The notes beneath the pieces are model-generated. The model saw only the letters and a program-made list of their open reading frames with translations, was not told the origin of the DNA and searched no databases. A stretch of 64,000 nt of DNA, taken from positions 303,277-367,276 of the forward strand of contig JBPDWA010000003.1 of the NCBI GenBank assembly GCA_051295955.1. The letters run 5' to 3'. Shown one piece after another: positions 54,665-63,618 of the stretch. Within the stretch, counting starts at the first letter, position 1. Each line of letters begins with the position of its first letter. A program made the position numbers and the translations under genes. This DNA comes from Enterococcus faecalis_A. Its GTDB lineage: Bacteria; Bacillota; Bacilli; Lactobacillales; Enterococcaceae.

Positions 54665-55230
54665 TCTGAACGAATGAGAAAGCTTAGAATGTCGAACGGA
54701 CAGAAGGAACAAAAAGCAGAAAAGAAAAATGCCAATTTACTTATGGGAGACTCGAAATAATATCTTTTGGACATACTCCTTTTTACTGGGTATAAATCAT
54801 TGAGAAGAGCTTAGTTCAATTTTAAAGGCAAAAAGGAGTTGACAAACATTTTTCTCAGTTAATTAAATCCAGCGTACTTTCGAAAAGATCCTTCTGAAGG
54901 GATCAGTGATTTGAATGACAAGTGTAAGACAAAAAGGTTCTTTGGTCTTACACCTTTTTCTTTTGCTGAAAAATACTTGATTTTGGTCCTTTTATAGCAG
55001 CACGTGATCGTGTGGTTTGATTCCCCTTGAGGCAGTAGCCGTATAGATTTATAAGGAAGTGTTCTTAAGTAAGCGGAGTAAAAGAGACGTTCCTCTTATT
55101 ATTATTTGACTTACTTGTTGGGCTGATAAGCACAACAACTATGCTCCTGAAAACGACAGATTTTTGTCTGCCAGCTAGCTGCTTTCCAAAGTGGATAACC
55201 GCTGCGTATACCCGATTGGCTTTTTATGAA
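54665..55230. other. Intergenic region without a protein gene
   Basis: About 570 bases. A candidate small RNA with promoter and terminator occupies 54839-54963. The remainder shows short local inverted repeats but no credible reading frame with a ribosome binding site. Confidence 0.6.
54839..54963 (+). ncRNA. Candidate small RNA with own promoter and terminator
   Basis: TTGACA (54839-54844) is followed 17 bases later by ATTAAA as a possible -10. Downstream are a GATCC/GGATC hairpin (about 54886-54903) and a perfect 9-bp terminator stem GTGTAAGAC/GTCTTACAC (54922-54953) with a T-rich tail. No reading frame is present. The nearest upstream gene ends 175 bases before the promoter, so this may be an independent short transcript of about 90 nt; it could also be a distant terminator of the upstream operon. 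Confidence 0.4.
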
Positions 55231-55947
55231 TTAAAGTTTTTTCAAATGGACATCTAAGACGAATTTGGTTTGACTACTAATAAAATAGGATCTGGAAAAT
55301 TCAAAGGCACGTCCTTTTTGATCATAACCAATTTGTTCAATGACAAATACCGGAGCTCCAAGGTCAATTTTTAGCACTTCGCTTAGTTCTTGCGTAGCTG
55401 GTTGAGCATAGACGATCCGACGAGCATCCACTAACTGTAATTTAACGTGTTGACCTAAATAATCATAGACAGATCCTTCAAGGATACTTATATCAAGTGG
55501 TGCAATATGCACCGGCATCATCACGTGTTCGAAACTATATACTTTATGATTGATGGCGCGGACTCGTTTGAATTCATAGATGGGTTCGTTTGCTTTGAGA
55601 TTCAACTGCTGTTGCGCTTCCGGTGATGGTAAACCAGCGTCGAAATAAAGGATGCGATTGCTAATTTTTTGATCCCGATGGGAATAGGTCGTACCAATTG
55701 GCAAATCCAACGGCAATAATTCACTGCCGTTGTTTTCAATTTTTTGGCGGACATACGTTCCTGATCCTTGTTTGCTGAAAATTAAGCCTTCATTTTCTAA
55801 TAAAATAAGTGCTTTTTTTAAAGTAATGCGTGAAACACCGTATTTTTCAGAGAAAAATTCTTGAGTTGGTAGTAAAGTCCCGGCCCGATAGTGATTCGTT
55901 AAGATATCCCGTTTAATGTCTGAGTATATTTCTCTATATTTATACAA
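55231..55947 (-). CDS. GntR/UTRA family regulator of the glycan operon
   Basis: A 238-residue regulator with an N-terminal winged helix (DILTNHYRAGTLLPTQEFFS and YGVSRITLKKALILLENEGL) and a C-terminal UTRA effector domain from about residue 90. This group includes NagR/YvoA and TreR, which sense phosphorylated sugars. It is divergent from the PTS IIC gene, and the shared region contains a perfect AATGTATACATT palindrome and a long inverted repeat that overlaps the operon promoter. An N-glycan-derived sugar phosphate is a plausible effector. Confidence 0.87.
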   Translation of the reverse strand: MYKYREIYSDIKRDILTNHYRAGTLLPTQEFFSEKYGVSRITLKKALILLENEGLIFSKQGSGTYVRQKIENNGSELLPLDLPIGTTYSHRDQKISNRILYFDAGLPSPEAQQQLNLKANEPIYEFKRVRAINHKVYSFEHVMMPVHIAPLDISILEGSVYDYLGQHVKLQLVDARRIVYAQPATQELSEVLKIDLGAPVFVIEQIGYDQKGRAFEFSRSYFISSQTKFVLDVHLKKL

Positions 55948-55972
55948 TTTGTCTACCCCTTATTTTTAATTT

Positions 55973-56041
55973 AATGTATACATTTTATATTAATATAAAA
56001 AATTTGTAAACATTATTTATGAATATAGTATTTACAAATTT
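55973..56041. promoter_or_regulatory. Candidate GntR operators between regulator and PTS gene
   Basis: A perfect 12-bp palindrome AATGTATACATT (55973-55984) lies near the regulator start. An 11-bp inverted repeat, AAATTTGTAAA (56000-56010) and TTTACAAATTT (56031-56041), lies next to the operon promoter, with its right arm covering the -35. Confidence 0.6.
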
Positions 56042-56058
56042 AGATATTTGTATATAAT
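56031..56058 (+). promoter_or_regulatory. Promoter of the glycan operon
   Basis: TTTACA (56031-56036) and TATAAT (56053-56058) are 16 bases apart. The -35 lies in the right arm of the inverted repeat, consistent with repression by the divergent regulator. Confidence 0.65.
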
Positions 56059-56063
56059 TGAGT

Positions 56064-56079
56064 AAGAAAACGTTTTCTT
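56064..56079 (+). promoter_or_regulatory. Probable cre site of the glycan operon
   Basis: AAGAAAACGTTTTCTT is a symmetric match to the cre core (TGAAAnCGnTTTCA with changes only at the outer bases). It lies just downstream of the -10, a normal position for CcpA repression. Confidence 0.6.
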
Positions 56080-56104
56080 ATTAATCGTAAAGGATGTGCC
56101 GCTC

Positions 56105-57460
56105 ATGAAATTGAATGTTAAAAAACTACAGCAGCCTTTATTAAAAGTCTCTGGCTGGGTAGAAAGTAATACGATATTACAAGCAATAAAAAATTCGTTT
56201 ATCCGAACGATTCCTTTCACTGTTGTCGGTTCTTTTTCTAACTTAATTAAAATGCAAATTGATGCTTTAATTAAAAATCAGCACCTGAAAAGTGCACTTT
56301 TACAAAACATTAGTAATTTATTCGGTTATCTGGGGAATGCCACTTTAGGCATTGTTGCTTTAATCGTGGTGCTTTCTTCTGCCTACTCATTTGCGGTGGA
56401 GTTGAAACAAAAAAATCATAATGAACGCTTTAATCCAATGATTGCTACTTTGTTGGCGTTGGCCACTTACTTTGTTTTAGTGCCAAACAATATCAATTAT
56501 CTTGATCCGAAAGCAAAAGTAGTCGAAGGCTTTGCTACTTCATTTTTCAGCTATGAAGGAATGTTTACAGGCCTCATCGTTGGCATGTTAGCAGTTTGGT
56601 TGTTCGCTCGTTTTTCTCGCAGTAAGTTTACGATTAAAATGCCAGGTAATGTTCCGCCTAACGTATTTGATTCTTTCTTTTCACTCATTCCTATTAGTTT
56701 GGTCTTATTAATATTTGGTATCGTTCGACTTTGTATTCAAGCGTTAGGCTATGTTTCTTTATTACAATTGATTTCAGATGTTTTAATAAAACCGCTATTG
56801 ACAGTAGGCACTGGCCTACCAGCCATTATATTAGTCATTTTGATTCAGCAAATTTTGTGGTTTTTGGGGTTGCATGGGTTCAATATCGTCTGGGGTGTTG
56901 TTTCAGCTTTTTGGTTGCCTATCTTTTTGGAAGATGTAGCCAAATATGCACAAACGCAAAGTTTTGCTGGGATTTCCATCGCACCTAATACTATGACGAA
57001 TGTATATGCGATGATCGGGGGTTCCGGTGCAACATTTGGTTTGATTTTAGCGATGTTGATCTTCACTCGTAAAGGGGAAAAGGAACGAGAAGTAGCTAAG
57101 TTAGCGCTTATTCCTGGGTGTTTTGGCATTAATGAACCCGTCATTTTCGGCTTGCCGATAGTCTTAAATCCATTGATGTTTATTCCGTGGATTTTCGTGC
57201 CAATTCTTAATGCCTTAATTGCTTATATCGTTACTTCCATTGGTTGGGTAGTGCCCTTGGTGGTACTAAATTCCGGCAACGAGCCTATTTTTATCAGTAC
57301 GTGGGTCTTAGGCGCCTTTCATTTTAGTCCCGTTGTCTTAACGTTGGTTCTGGTGATTTTGGATACTTTCTTGTATGCGCCTTTTGTTATTTTAAATCAA
57401 CGGCAAGAACGTGCTGAACTTGCAACAGCTTCAAAAGAACAATCAACTGTAAAAGTATAG
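56105..57460 (+). CDS. PTS IIC component, lactose/cellobiose family, without IIA/IIB
   Basis: A 451-residue permease with about ten hydrophobic segments and the EIIC-Lac/Cel signatures FWFLGLHGFNIVWGV-like HG region (residues about 250-262) and GINEPVIFGLPIVLNP. It has no fused IIA or IIB domain, and none is encoded in the operon, so it must borrow phosphotransfer proteins or work without them. The start ATG 56105 fits AAAGGA better than GTG 56096. It is first in an operon with two alpha-mannosidases and an endo-glycosidase, which suggests an oligomannose- or GlcNAc-containing substrate. Confidence 0.88.
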   Translation: MKLNVKKLQQPLLKVSGWVESNTILQAIKNSFIRTIPFTVVGSFSNLIKMQIDALIKNQHLKSALLQNISNLFGYLGNATLGIVALIVVLSSAYSFAVELKQKNHNERFNPMIATLLALATYFVLVPNNINYLDPKAKVVEGFATSFFSYEGMFTGLIVGMLAVWLFARFSRSKFTIKMPGNVPPNVFDSFFSLIPISLVLLIFGIVRLCIQALGYVSLLQLISDVLIKPLLTVGTGLPAIILVILIQQILWFLGLHGFNIVWGVVSAFWLPIFLEDVAKYAQTQSFAGISIAPNTMTNVYAMIGGSGATFGLILAMLIFTRKGEKEREVAKLALIPGCFGINEPVIFGLPIVLNPLMFIPWIFVPILNALIAYIVTSIGWVVPLVVLNSGNEPIFISTWVLGAFHFSPVVLTLVLVILDTFLYAPFVILNQRQERAELATASKEQSTVKV

Positions 57461-57470
57461 GAGAAAAGTT

Positions 57471-60116
57471 ATGGAAAAAATATATACTGTTGCCCATACT
57501 CATTGGGATTTCGAGTGGTACTTTACGCGTCAGGAAGCAAAAGTCCAGTTTGCTTTTCATATGGATGAAGTGCTGACTGCTTTGGAGACGAACCAGCTTG
57601 ATTTTTATACATTGGACGGGCAGATGGCAATTTTGGATGATTACTTGGCGATATGTCCTGAAAAGAGAGCGTTGATTAAAAAATTTGTAACAGCACAACG
57701 GTTATTTATCGGTCCTTGGTATACTCAAATTGATGAAATGACCACATCTGGAGAATCTATTGTTCGTAATTTGCGGCTTGGGTTACAAGGATCAACCGAG
57801 TTAGGCGGAGGAATGAGAATTGGTTATTTGCCTGATTCTTTTGGGCAAAGTCAGGATTTACCTAAAATTTATCAAGGCTTTCATATTAAGTACGCTTTAT
57901 TTTGGCGTGGGTTACCTAAAGAAGCAGCCGTTCGCTATTTTTACTGGACCAGCAATGACGGTTCTAAAGTACTGACTGCAAATCTCAAAAATGGTTACTA
58001 TGCAGGAGTGGACTTGATGGAAGAAAAGTCAGCGTCAGAATTAGTTGCTAAAATTTCCAGTCATACAGAATCTTCCGTTCATTTACTTCCAGTAGGCGGT
58101 GATCAGCGTGCGGTGGATCGCTCATTTAAAGATCGATTACGCTGGGGCAATCAACAAGTAGAAACGCAATATCAGTTTATTGAAAGTAATTATCCGACTT
58201 TTTTTCATGCGCTTGAAGAAAATCAGGAGCATCTGCCAGAAAGAAGCGGCGAATTTATCGACCCAGCTGATTCTAAAATTCATCGTGGCATTTACGCTTC
58301 TCGCTGTGATCTAAAACAAATTTATGACCATTTAGAACGTACCTTAACTTATCAGCTGGAACCTTTAGCAGCTATGGCACAACTTTATCACCTGCCACTC
58401 AAGCAAGGGTTAATTGACAGTTTATGGAAGACCGTTAGCCGAGGACAAGCTCATGATAGTGCAGGCGGATGTAATAGTGACAAAACCAACCGCGATATTT
58501 TAATGCGTGGGCTCAACGCTCAGCAAGAAGCTTCAGCATACCTTGATTATTTAGTGCGTAAATTGAGTATATCCTTAAATGACAATCGGGAAAATGAAGT
58601 ATCTATCTGGAATCCGCTTCCTTTCAAATTGGCGACAATTCGGACGGTCACTGTTTCCACCAAAAATCAACATTTCGCTCTTTACACTAGTGATCATGTA
58701 CGTCTTGACTATGATATTGTTGAACAACGAATTGAAAATGCTGCGTTGTTGCGGCGAGACCCACAAGAAATGGCTGATGAAAAGTATTATGTGACAACCA
58801 TTGCTTTTAAGTGCAAGGTGTCGGCAATGGGCCGGGCTAGCTATCAGATCGTGGAAGATGAAAATACAGCCCTACTAATGACGCCAGTTACAGCGATTGA
58901 AAATGATTGGTATCAGTTGCAGTTTCAAGCTGGAGCATTGCATCTTTATTTAAAAAAACAGCAAAAATGGCAAAAAAACGTTTTATATTTTGAAGATAGT
59001 GGTGATGAAGGGGATACGTATGATTATTCACCCGCATTTTCAGATTGGGTACTGGCTTTGGATTTTAAAGAGGCAAGTGTTTCCGCCTATCAAGGTCAAT
59101 TTGTTAGCCGAATGATCCTAAAAGGGTGTTGGAAGCTACCAAGTGACTTAAAAGCACGCCGCCATCAACAAAGAGATCAACAAGTTCGTTATCGCTTGGA
59201 ATTGCGTTTGAACCAACAAAGTAATCAAATTGATCTAGAGCTTAAGGTTGACAATCAAGTAAAAGATCATCGTTTGCGTTTGCTTTTAGCAACTGATATT
59301 GTGGCTCAGGATTCTTATGCGGATACGCCGTTTGGTGTAGCGCAACGGCCGGTGCAAGATCCTCATTTAAATGATTGGCAGGCTATTGGTTACAAAGAGG
59401 AACCTACTAGCTTAAGGCCGTTTTTACATTGGGCAAATATTCATTCAGCGAAAGAAAGTTGGACTTTTTTTACCAAAGGAGCAAAAGAGTGCCAAATCAT
59501 TGGTGAACAAAATAATATTTTGGCTATTACCGTATTGAGAGGGGTTGGCTTCTTAGGTCGGCCGGATAGTTTACGACGTCCAGGGGATGCTTCAGGATTA
59601 CAAAACCGGGTAGTTCCGACGCCTGAAAGTCAATTGTTGGGCCAGTATCATTTTTCAGGAAGCTTGGCAATTGACAGCAACTACGATAGTCAATGTTTGC
59701 AGTACGCTTATCTATTGACAACGCAAAAAGGTTTAGACTATCAAACGCAAAAGCTGAATCGTTTTACAACACCACTTCAATATTTTCCTATTTTGCCATT
59801 GGCATCGATTGAAAAAAATCCGCCTAAAATCATCATTGAAGAATTAGCTGTTGTTTTCAGTAGTATGCTGACTACTCGAGATGGCACTGGATTTGAGCTG
59901 AGATTGTACCATGGCGGTTCAGATGCAATAGTTTCTAAGCCGGGTGTGCTACGATTTACTTCTGCCGCTGAAGTTGCAGTGTTGGATTTAGAAGGAAAAA
60001 GGGAAAGCTTCATCGCAAGTGGTGTCCAAGAAATTGAAATGGCGCCTTTTAAACCCGGTGAAATTAGAACTTATGGCATCTACTTTGCAAAAGATAAGGA
60101 GGCTTGTAATGATTGA
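57471..60116 (+). CDS. GH38 alpha-mannosidase
   Basis: An 881-residue zinc-dependent glycosidase that cleaves alpha-linked mannose. The N-terminal AHTHWDFEWYFT provides metal ligands (H9, H11, D13), the catalytic nucleophile is D122 in YLPDSFGQ, and AHDSAGGCNSDKTN carries another metal His. The remaining half is the beta-sandwich region. No signal peptide, so it is cytoplasmic. E. coli MngB (mannosylglycerate hydrolase) is of the same size and family, so that activity is an alternative; the GH125 and GH18 neighbours favour N-glycan degradation. Its stop overlaps the next gene by eight bases. Confidence 0.92.
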   Translation: MEKIYTVAHTHWDFEWYFTRQEAKVQFAFHMDEVLTALETNQLDFYTLDGQMAILDDYLAICPEKRALIKKFVTAQRLFIGPWYTQIDEMTTSGESIVRNLRLGLQGSTELGGGMRIGYLPDSFGQSQDLPKIYQGFHIKYALFWRGLPKEAAVRYFYWTSNDGSKVLTANLKNGYYAGVDLMEEKSASELVAKISSHTESSVHLLPVGGDQRAVDRSFKDRLRWGNQQVETQYQFIESNYPTFFHALEENQEHLPERSGEFIDPADSKIHRGIYASRCDLKQIYDHLERTLTYQLEPLAAMAQLYHLPLKQGLIDSLWKTVSRGQAHDSAGGCNSDKTNRDILMRGLNAQQEASAYLDYLVRKLSISLNDNRENEVSIWNPLPFKLATIRTVTVSTKNQHFALYTSDHVRLDYDIVEQRIENAALLRRDPQEMADEKYYVTTIAFKCKVSAMGRASYQIVEDENTALLMTPVTAIENDWYQLQFQAGALHLYLKKQQKWQKNVLYFEDSGDEGDTYDYSPAFSDWVLALDFKEASVSAYQGQFVSRMILKGCWKLPSDLKARRHQQRDQQVRYRLELRLNQQSNQIDLELKVDNQVKDHRLRLLLATDIVAQDSYADTPFGVAQRPVQDPHLNDWQAIGYKEEPTSLRPFLHWANIHSAKESWTFFTKGAKECQIIGEQNNILAITVLRGVGFLGRPDSLRRPGDASGLQNRVVPTPESQLLGQYHFSGSLAIDSNYDSQCLQYAYLLTTQKGLDYQTQKLNRFTTPLQYFPILPLASIEKNPPKIIIEELAVVFSSMLTTRDGTGFELRLYHGGSDAIVSKPGVLRFTSAAEVAVLDLEGKRESFIASGVQEIEMAPFKPGEIRTYGIYFAKDKEACND

Positions 60117-61395
60117 TCAAAGGCAACTAATTGAAGCGATTAGTAGTTTTGCAGAAACAATCAATTTATCAGATCAAAAAGCAACCGACTTATTCCGTCA
60201 CGTGTTTGCTGATACGATCACACACACGATAACTGTTAGGGAAACCGGTGAGGTCTTTGTGGCTACAGGTGATATTCCTGCAATGTGGCTTAGAGATTCC
60301 ACATTTCAAGTTTTGCCGTATTTAGAAGTAGCCACCAAAATTCCTGAAATTTCCGCTTTTGTTCACGGGGTGCTTAAACAACAATTAACCTATATTAAAC
60401 TGGATCCTTATGCCAACGCTTTTAATTGGGAAAGCAATGATCGACATTATAGTGAAGATCAATCTAACGTAGCAATTTCTCCTCAAGTTTGGGAACGGAA
60501 ATTTGAGATTGATTCTTTATGTACACCATTTTTGTTAGCTTATCAGCTCTATTGGCAAACGGGATACACAAAGCATCTGACTGAAGAATTTTGGCAGGTG
60601 GTGGCAGAGGTTATGGAGGTTTTTATACAGGAACAGCACCATGAAACATCTCCTTATTTTTTCCAAAGAAAGAACTGCCCGCCGTCTGATACTTTGCCTA
60701 ACGATGGCCGGGGAACAGCCGTCGGTTATACAGGAATGGTTTGGAGTGGGTTTCGACCTAGTGATGATGCCTGCCAGTATGGTTATTTTATTCCTGGCAA
60801 TCAGATGATTGTTGTGATCATTCGGCAATTGTTACAGTTAATACCTTCTACAAAAAAAGTCCTGAAAGAGAAAATGTTAAAATTGCAAGGAGAGATTGAA
60901 CAAGGTATTGAGACCTATGGCTTGTTAGTAGATGAACAGGGGCAAAGGTATTATGCTTACGAAGTGGATGGTTTAGGCGGCCAGCTATTTATGGATGACG
61001 CGAATGTTCCCAGCTTATTATCACTTCCTTTTTTAGGGTATTGCAGTACTCAAAACAAACGATATTGCCTAACCCGGCAAAAAATTCTTAGCCCGGAAAA
61101 TCCTTATTTCTACACTGGAGCGTTGCTAGAAGGCATTGGCAGCCCTCATACGCCGCCAGATTACGTCTGGCCAATTTCACTAGCGATGGAGGGGCTGACT
61201 TCTGAAAATCTTACGCTAGTTGCAGAAAAAATTAATTTGATTGCTCATACTGATGCCGATACCTTACAGTGTCATGAAGGGATTGATGTAAACAATCCCC
61301 AAAATTACACACGTGAGTGGTTTTCTTGGGCGAACATGACATACTGTAAGTTGGTCTTCCATTATTTAAACTTAAAAAATAAAAGTAGGAGGTAA
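60109..61395 (+). CDS. GH125 exo-alpha-1,6-mannosidase
   Basis: A 428-residue cytoplasmic glycosidase of family GH125, which removes alpha-1,6-linked mannose with inversion. Family motifs seen are TGDIPAMWLRDSTFQVLPY near residue 48, FNWESNDRH, VGYTGMVWSGFRPSDDAC, and MDDANVPSLLSLP. The ATG at 60109 follows AAGGAGG and overlaps the GH38 stop. GH38-GH125 pairs act together on high-mannose N-glycans in streptococci and clostridia. Confidence 0.93.
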   Translation: MIDQRQLIEAISSFAETINLSDQKATDLFRHVFADTITHTITVRETGEVFVATGDIPAMWLRDSTFQVLPYLEVATKIPEISAFVHGVLKQQLTYIKLDPYANAFNWESNDRHYSEDQSNVAISPQVWERKFEIDSLCTPFLLAYQLYWQTGYTKHLTEEFWQVVAEVMEVFIQEQHHETSPYFFQRKNCPPSDTLPNDGRGTAVGYTGMVWSGFRPSDDACQYGYFIPGNQMIVVIIRQLLQLIPSTKKVLKEKMLKLQGEIEQGIETYGLLVDEQGQRYYAYEVDGLGGQLFMDDANVPSLLSLPFLGYCSTQNKRYCLTRQKILSPENPYFYTGALLEGIGSPHTPPDYVWPISLAMEGLTSENLTLVAEKINLIAHTDADTLQCHEGIDVNNPQNYTREWFSWANMTYCKLVFHYLNLKNKSRR

Positions 61396-61399
61396 GATT

Positions 61400-62563
61400 A
61401 TGAGAAAAAAATTTGGTATTCTTCTAGGGATGTTAGCACTTCTATTCATGGCTTGTCTACCGATGAAGGTGACAGCGGAAAATCAAAAAACTCACTTTAT
61501 GGTGTACTATCGAGCATGGCGTGATCAGGCGATGAAAGGTGTTAATACCACTTTACCTGACGACAATTGGTTAACAATGGATCAAATTCCGTACGGTATT
61601 GATATCGTAAATGTTTTTAGCTTTGTACCTCAAGGCGAAGAAGCTGCGGCAGCTCCATTTTTCCAAAAGTTAAAAACCCACTATGTACCTGTTTTACATC
61701 AACGGGGAGTGAAGCTGACAAAAGCCATTGATTATTCAGAGCTTCTGAAAGTACCGCACAAGGGCGCTTTTCCAACTGCTGCAGAGTTTGACGCCTATGC
61801 TAATCAACTGTTAGATGAACACGTTCGTCCTTATGGCATTGACGGTTTGGATATTGATATGGAAGCAAATCCTTCTAAAGAAGCAGTAGCCTTGTCTGAT
61901 GGTGTGATTAAAGCGTTATCAAAATATATAGGCCCATTGGCTAATAACCAAACGGTTTTTGTTTACGATACAAATGGCTCTTACTTAGAACCATTTAAAA
62001 ATGTGGCGAATTGCTTTACTTATTTAGGGTACCAACAATACGGCTCCGGATCCGAGCGTACAGCAAATGCACTTAAAACTTATGAAGGAGTCATTTCAAA
62101 AGAACGCTTTATGCCGGGCTTAACTTTTCCGGAAGAATTAGATCACAATTATTGGTATGACACAAAAGAGCCCTATGAGGATAGCAATCTTTATCATGTA
62201 GCCAAGTATACGGCGGAGCACCAATTGTACGGTATGTTTTTATACGCCTTGGATCGAGATGGACGAACATATGCTGCTGAGGATCTAAATCATATCAAGC
62301 CTTCTAATTTCTTGTGGACCAAAACGGCGATCTTAGAAGCAAAAGGCTATACCCTCACTCAAGCCAAAGATATTGCCAAGCACCATTGGAACCGAGTGGC
62401 ACCAGCAGGGGAATTCAAGGAACAAATTTTAGCTCGAATTAATCAAGCAACTTCTATATATGAAGTGAATAAAGTTTTACTAGGATCCAGCAACAATTTT
62501 GAAGAAGATGGTGTAAGCCTTACTTACGATCCCATCTATGAACTTACCCTAATGAATAAGTGA
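61400..62563 (+). CDS. Secreted GH18 endo-beta-N-acetylglucosaminidase
   Basis: A 387-residue GH18 enzyme with the catalytic motif D148-G-L-D151-I-D153-M-E155, where E155 is the acid/base. An N-terminal signal peptide with likely cleavage after VTA (residue 26) indicates secretion. Overall it resembles EndoH/EfEndo18A-type enzymes, which cut the chitobiose core of high-mannose N-glycans. AGGAGG precedes the ATG, five bases after the GH125 stop, so it is co-transcribed with the mannosidases. A chitinase role is possible but less consistent with the operon. Confidence 0.9.
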   Translation: MRKKFGILLGMLALLFMACLPMKVTAENQKTHFMVYYRAWRDQAMKGVNTTLPDDNWLTMDQIPYGIDIVNVFSFVPQGEEAAAAPFFQKLKTHYVPVLHQRGVKLTKAIDYSELLKVPHKGAFPTAAEFDAYANQLLDEHVRPYGIDGLDIDMEANPSKEAVALSDGVIKALSKYIGPLANNQTVFVYDTNGSYLEPFKNVANCFTYLGYQQYGSGSERTANALKTYEGVISKERFMPGLTFPEELDHNYWYDTKEPYEDSNLYHVAKYTAEHQLYGMFLYALDRDGRTYAAEDLNHIKPSNFLWTKTAILEAKGYTLTQAKDIAKHHWNRVAPAGEFKEQILARINQATSIYEVNKVLLGSSNNFEEDGVSLTYDPIYELTLMNK

Positions 62564-62850
62564 CAGTAGTCACAGAGAAAAGCTTGCGCGGTATAATCTC
62601 TCGGAATAAGAGCCCTACCAAAGCGCGAACGGAGTTGCTGTTTAGTAAGAGCACAAGCTGTTGATGGAAAACTTGAATAAGTTTCTATTTATACGAAGAA
62701 TTAAGACGATAAAAGATGAGGTTGCACCACTAATCGATAAGGTTTGAGCATTTGAAGGAAAAGCTGTACATGAGGATTTTTCTATTGTAGAAATTTTGCG
62801 AAATTGCCAAAGAGCCTGACGGAAGGTCACCGTTGATTCTCAACCAATAG

Positions 62851-62889
62851 CTGGGACAAAACTATTTTTAGTTTCGTTCCAGTTTTTTT
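62851..62889 (+). terminator. Terminator-like hairpin downstream of the glycan operon
   Basis: CTGGGACAAAAC pairs with GTTTCGTTCCAG with two non-Watson-Crick positions, followed by eight T. It lies 290 bases past the GH18 stop. Confidence 0.7.
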
Positions 62890-63527
62890 ATTCATTTTCT
62901 ACACTTTTGCCGTTCTTCATTGATGTGACATAATGAATCTTTCCAAAGGGAGACTTTTAAAATCTATTTCTATCCAGAATGTTGGTAAAGCAAGAGCCAG
63001 CATCAAAAAACAGAAAAGGAATAATTATAACGTTTAGAATTAAGAACTTGGTTGGATATTCGGTAGTTTCACAGCCTCTCCTTAGTCATTTTTTAAACCA
63101 TAACTGTACAATTACAAGTTTAAAAAAAGATTGGAGCTAGCTTAGAAATGCCTTGTATAGACTCTCCTACAATATGTAACATAGGTACTTTTGAAATATG
63201 AAGCTTTATCAAAACTAATGAAAATACCTAGAGATGACGCACAACCTATCAGCCCTAGGTACTTGGAAAAAGAACAAAAATTATTTGTCAAACGCTGATG
63301 AATCAGCTGAAGTGAGTAGAATCAATGTGATGGAAAGAAGATGTATTCTAAATTAAGTGAATTGTGTCTTTATTAACAAGGAACTTTCAGTGTATAATTA
63401 AAGTGTTTAGAAAAACTGAAGATTGTATAATAAAAATAGAATCACTAATAGAAACAATAGTGTGAATCCTAAAGTAACCGCAAGCACACAGCTCTACTAA
63501 AATACAAGAAAATGAATTCCTAGAATT

Positions 63528-63562
63528 GCCTTATTACATGGAAAATAAGGCGCTCACTTTTT
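63528..63562 (+). terminator. Terminator-like hairpin before the last gene
   Basis: GCCTTATT (63528-63535) pairs with AATAAGGC (63544-63551), followed by GCTCACTTTTT. No gene ends nearby; an upstream TATAAT-like element at about 63397 suggests a possible short transcript. Confidence 0.45.
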
Positions 63563-63618
63563 AAGTGTATTTTAGAGCAATAGAACCAATTAGAAGGCAA
63601 TAGAAAAGGAGGGGAAGG

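Larger units (their letters stand above)
62564..63618. other. Long region without a recognisable gene
   Basis: About 1,050 bases. It contains two terminator-like hairpins (62851-62889 and 63528-63562). On the minus strand, near 62890-62960, a short frame reads SPFGKIHYVTSMKNGKSVE before a stop and could be the end of a lost gene. On the plus strand a stretch from about 62700 reads KTIKDEVAPLIDKV with stops soon after. Neither is callable. Confidence 0.55.
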
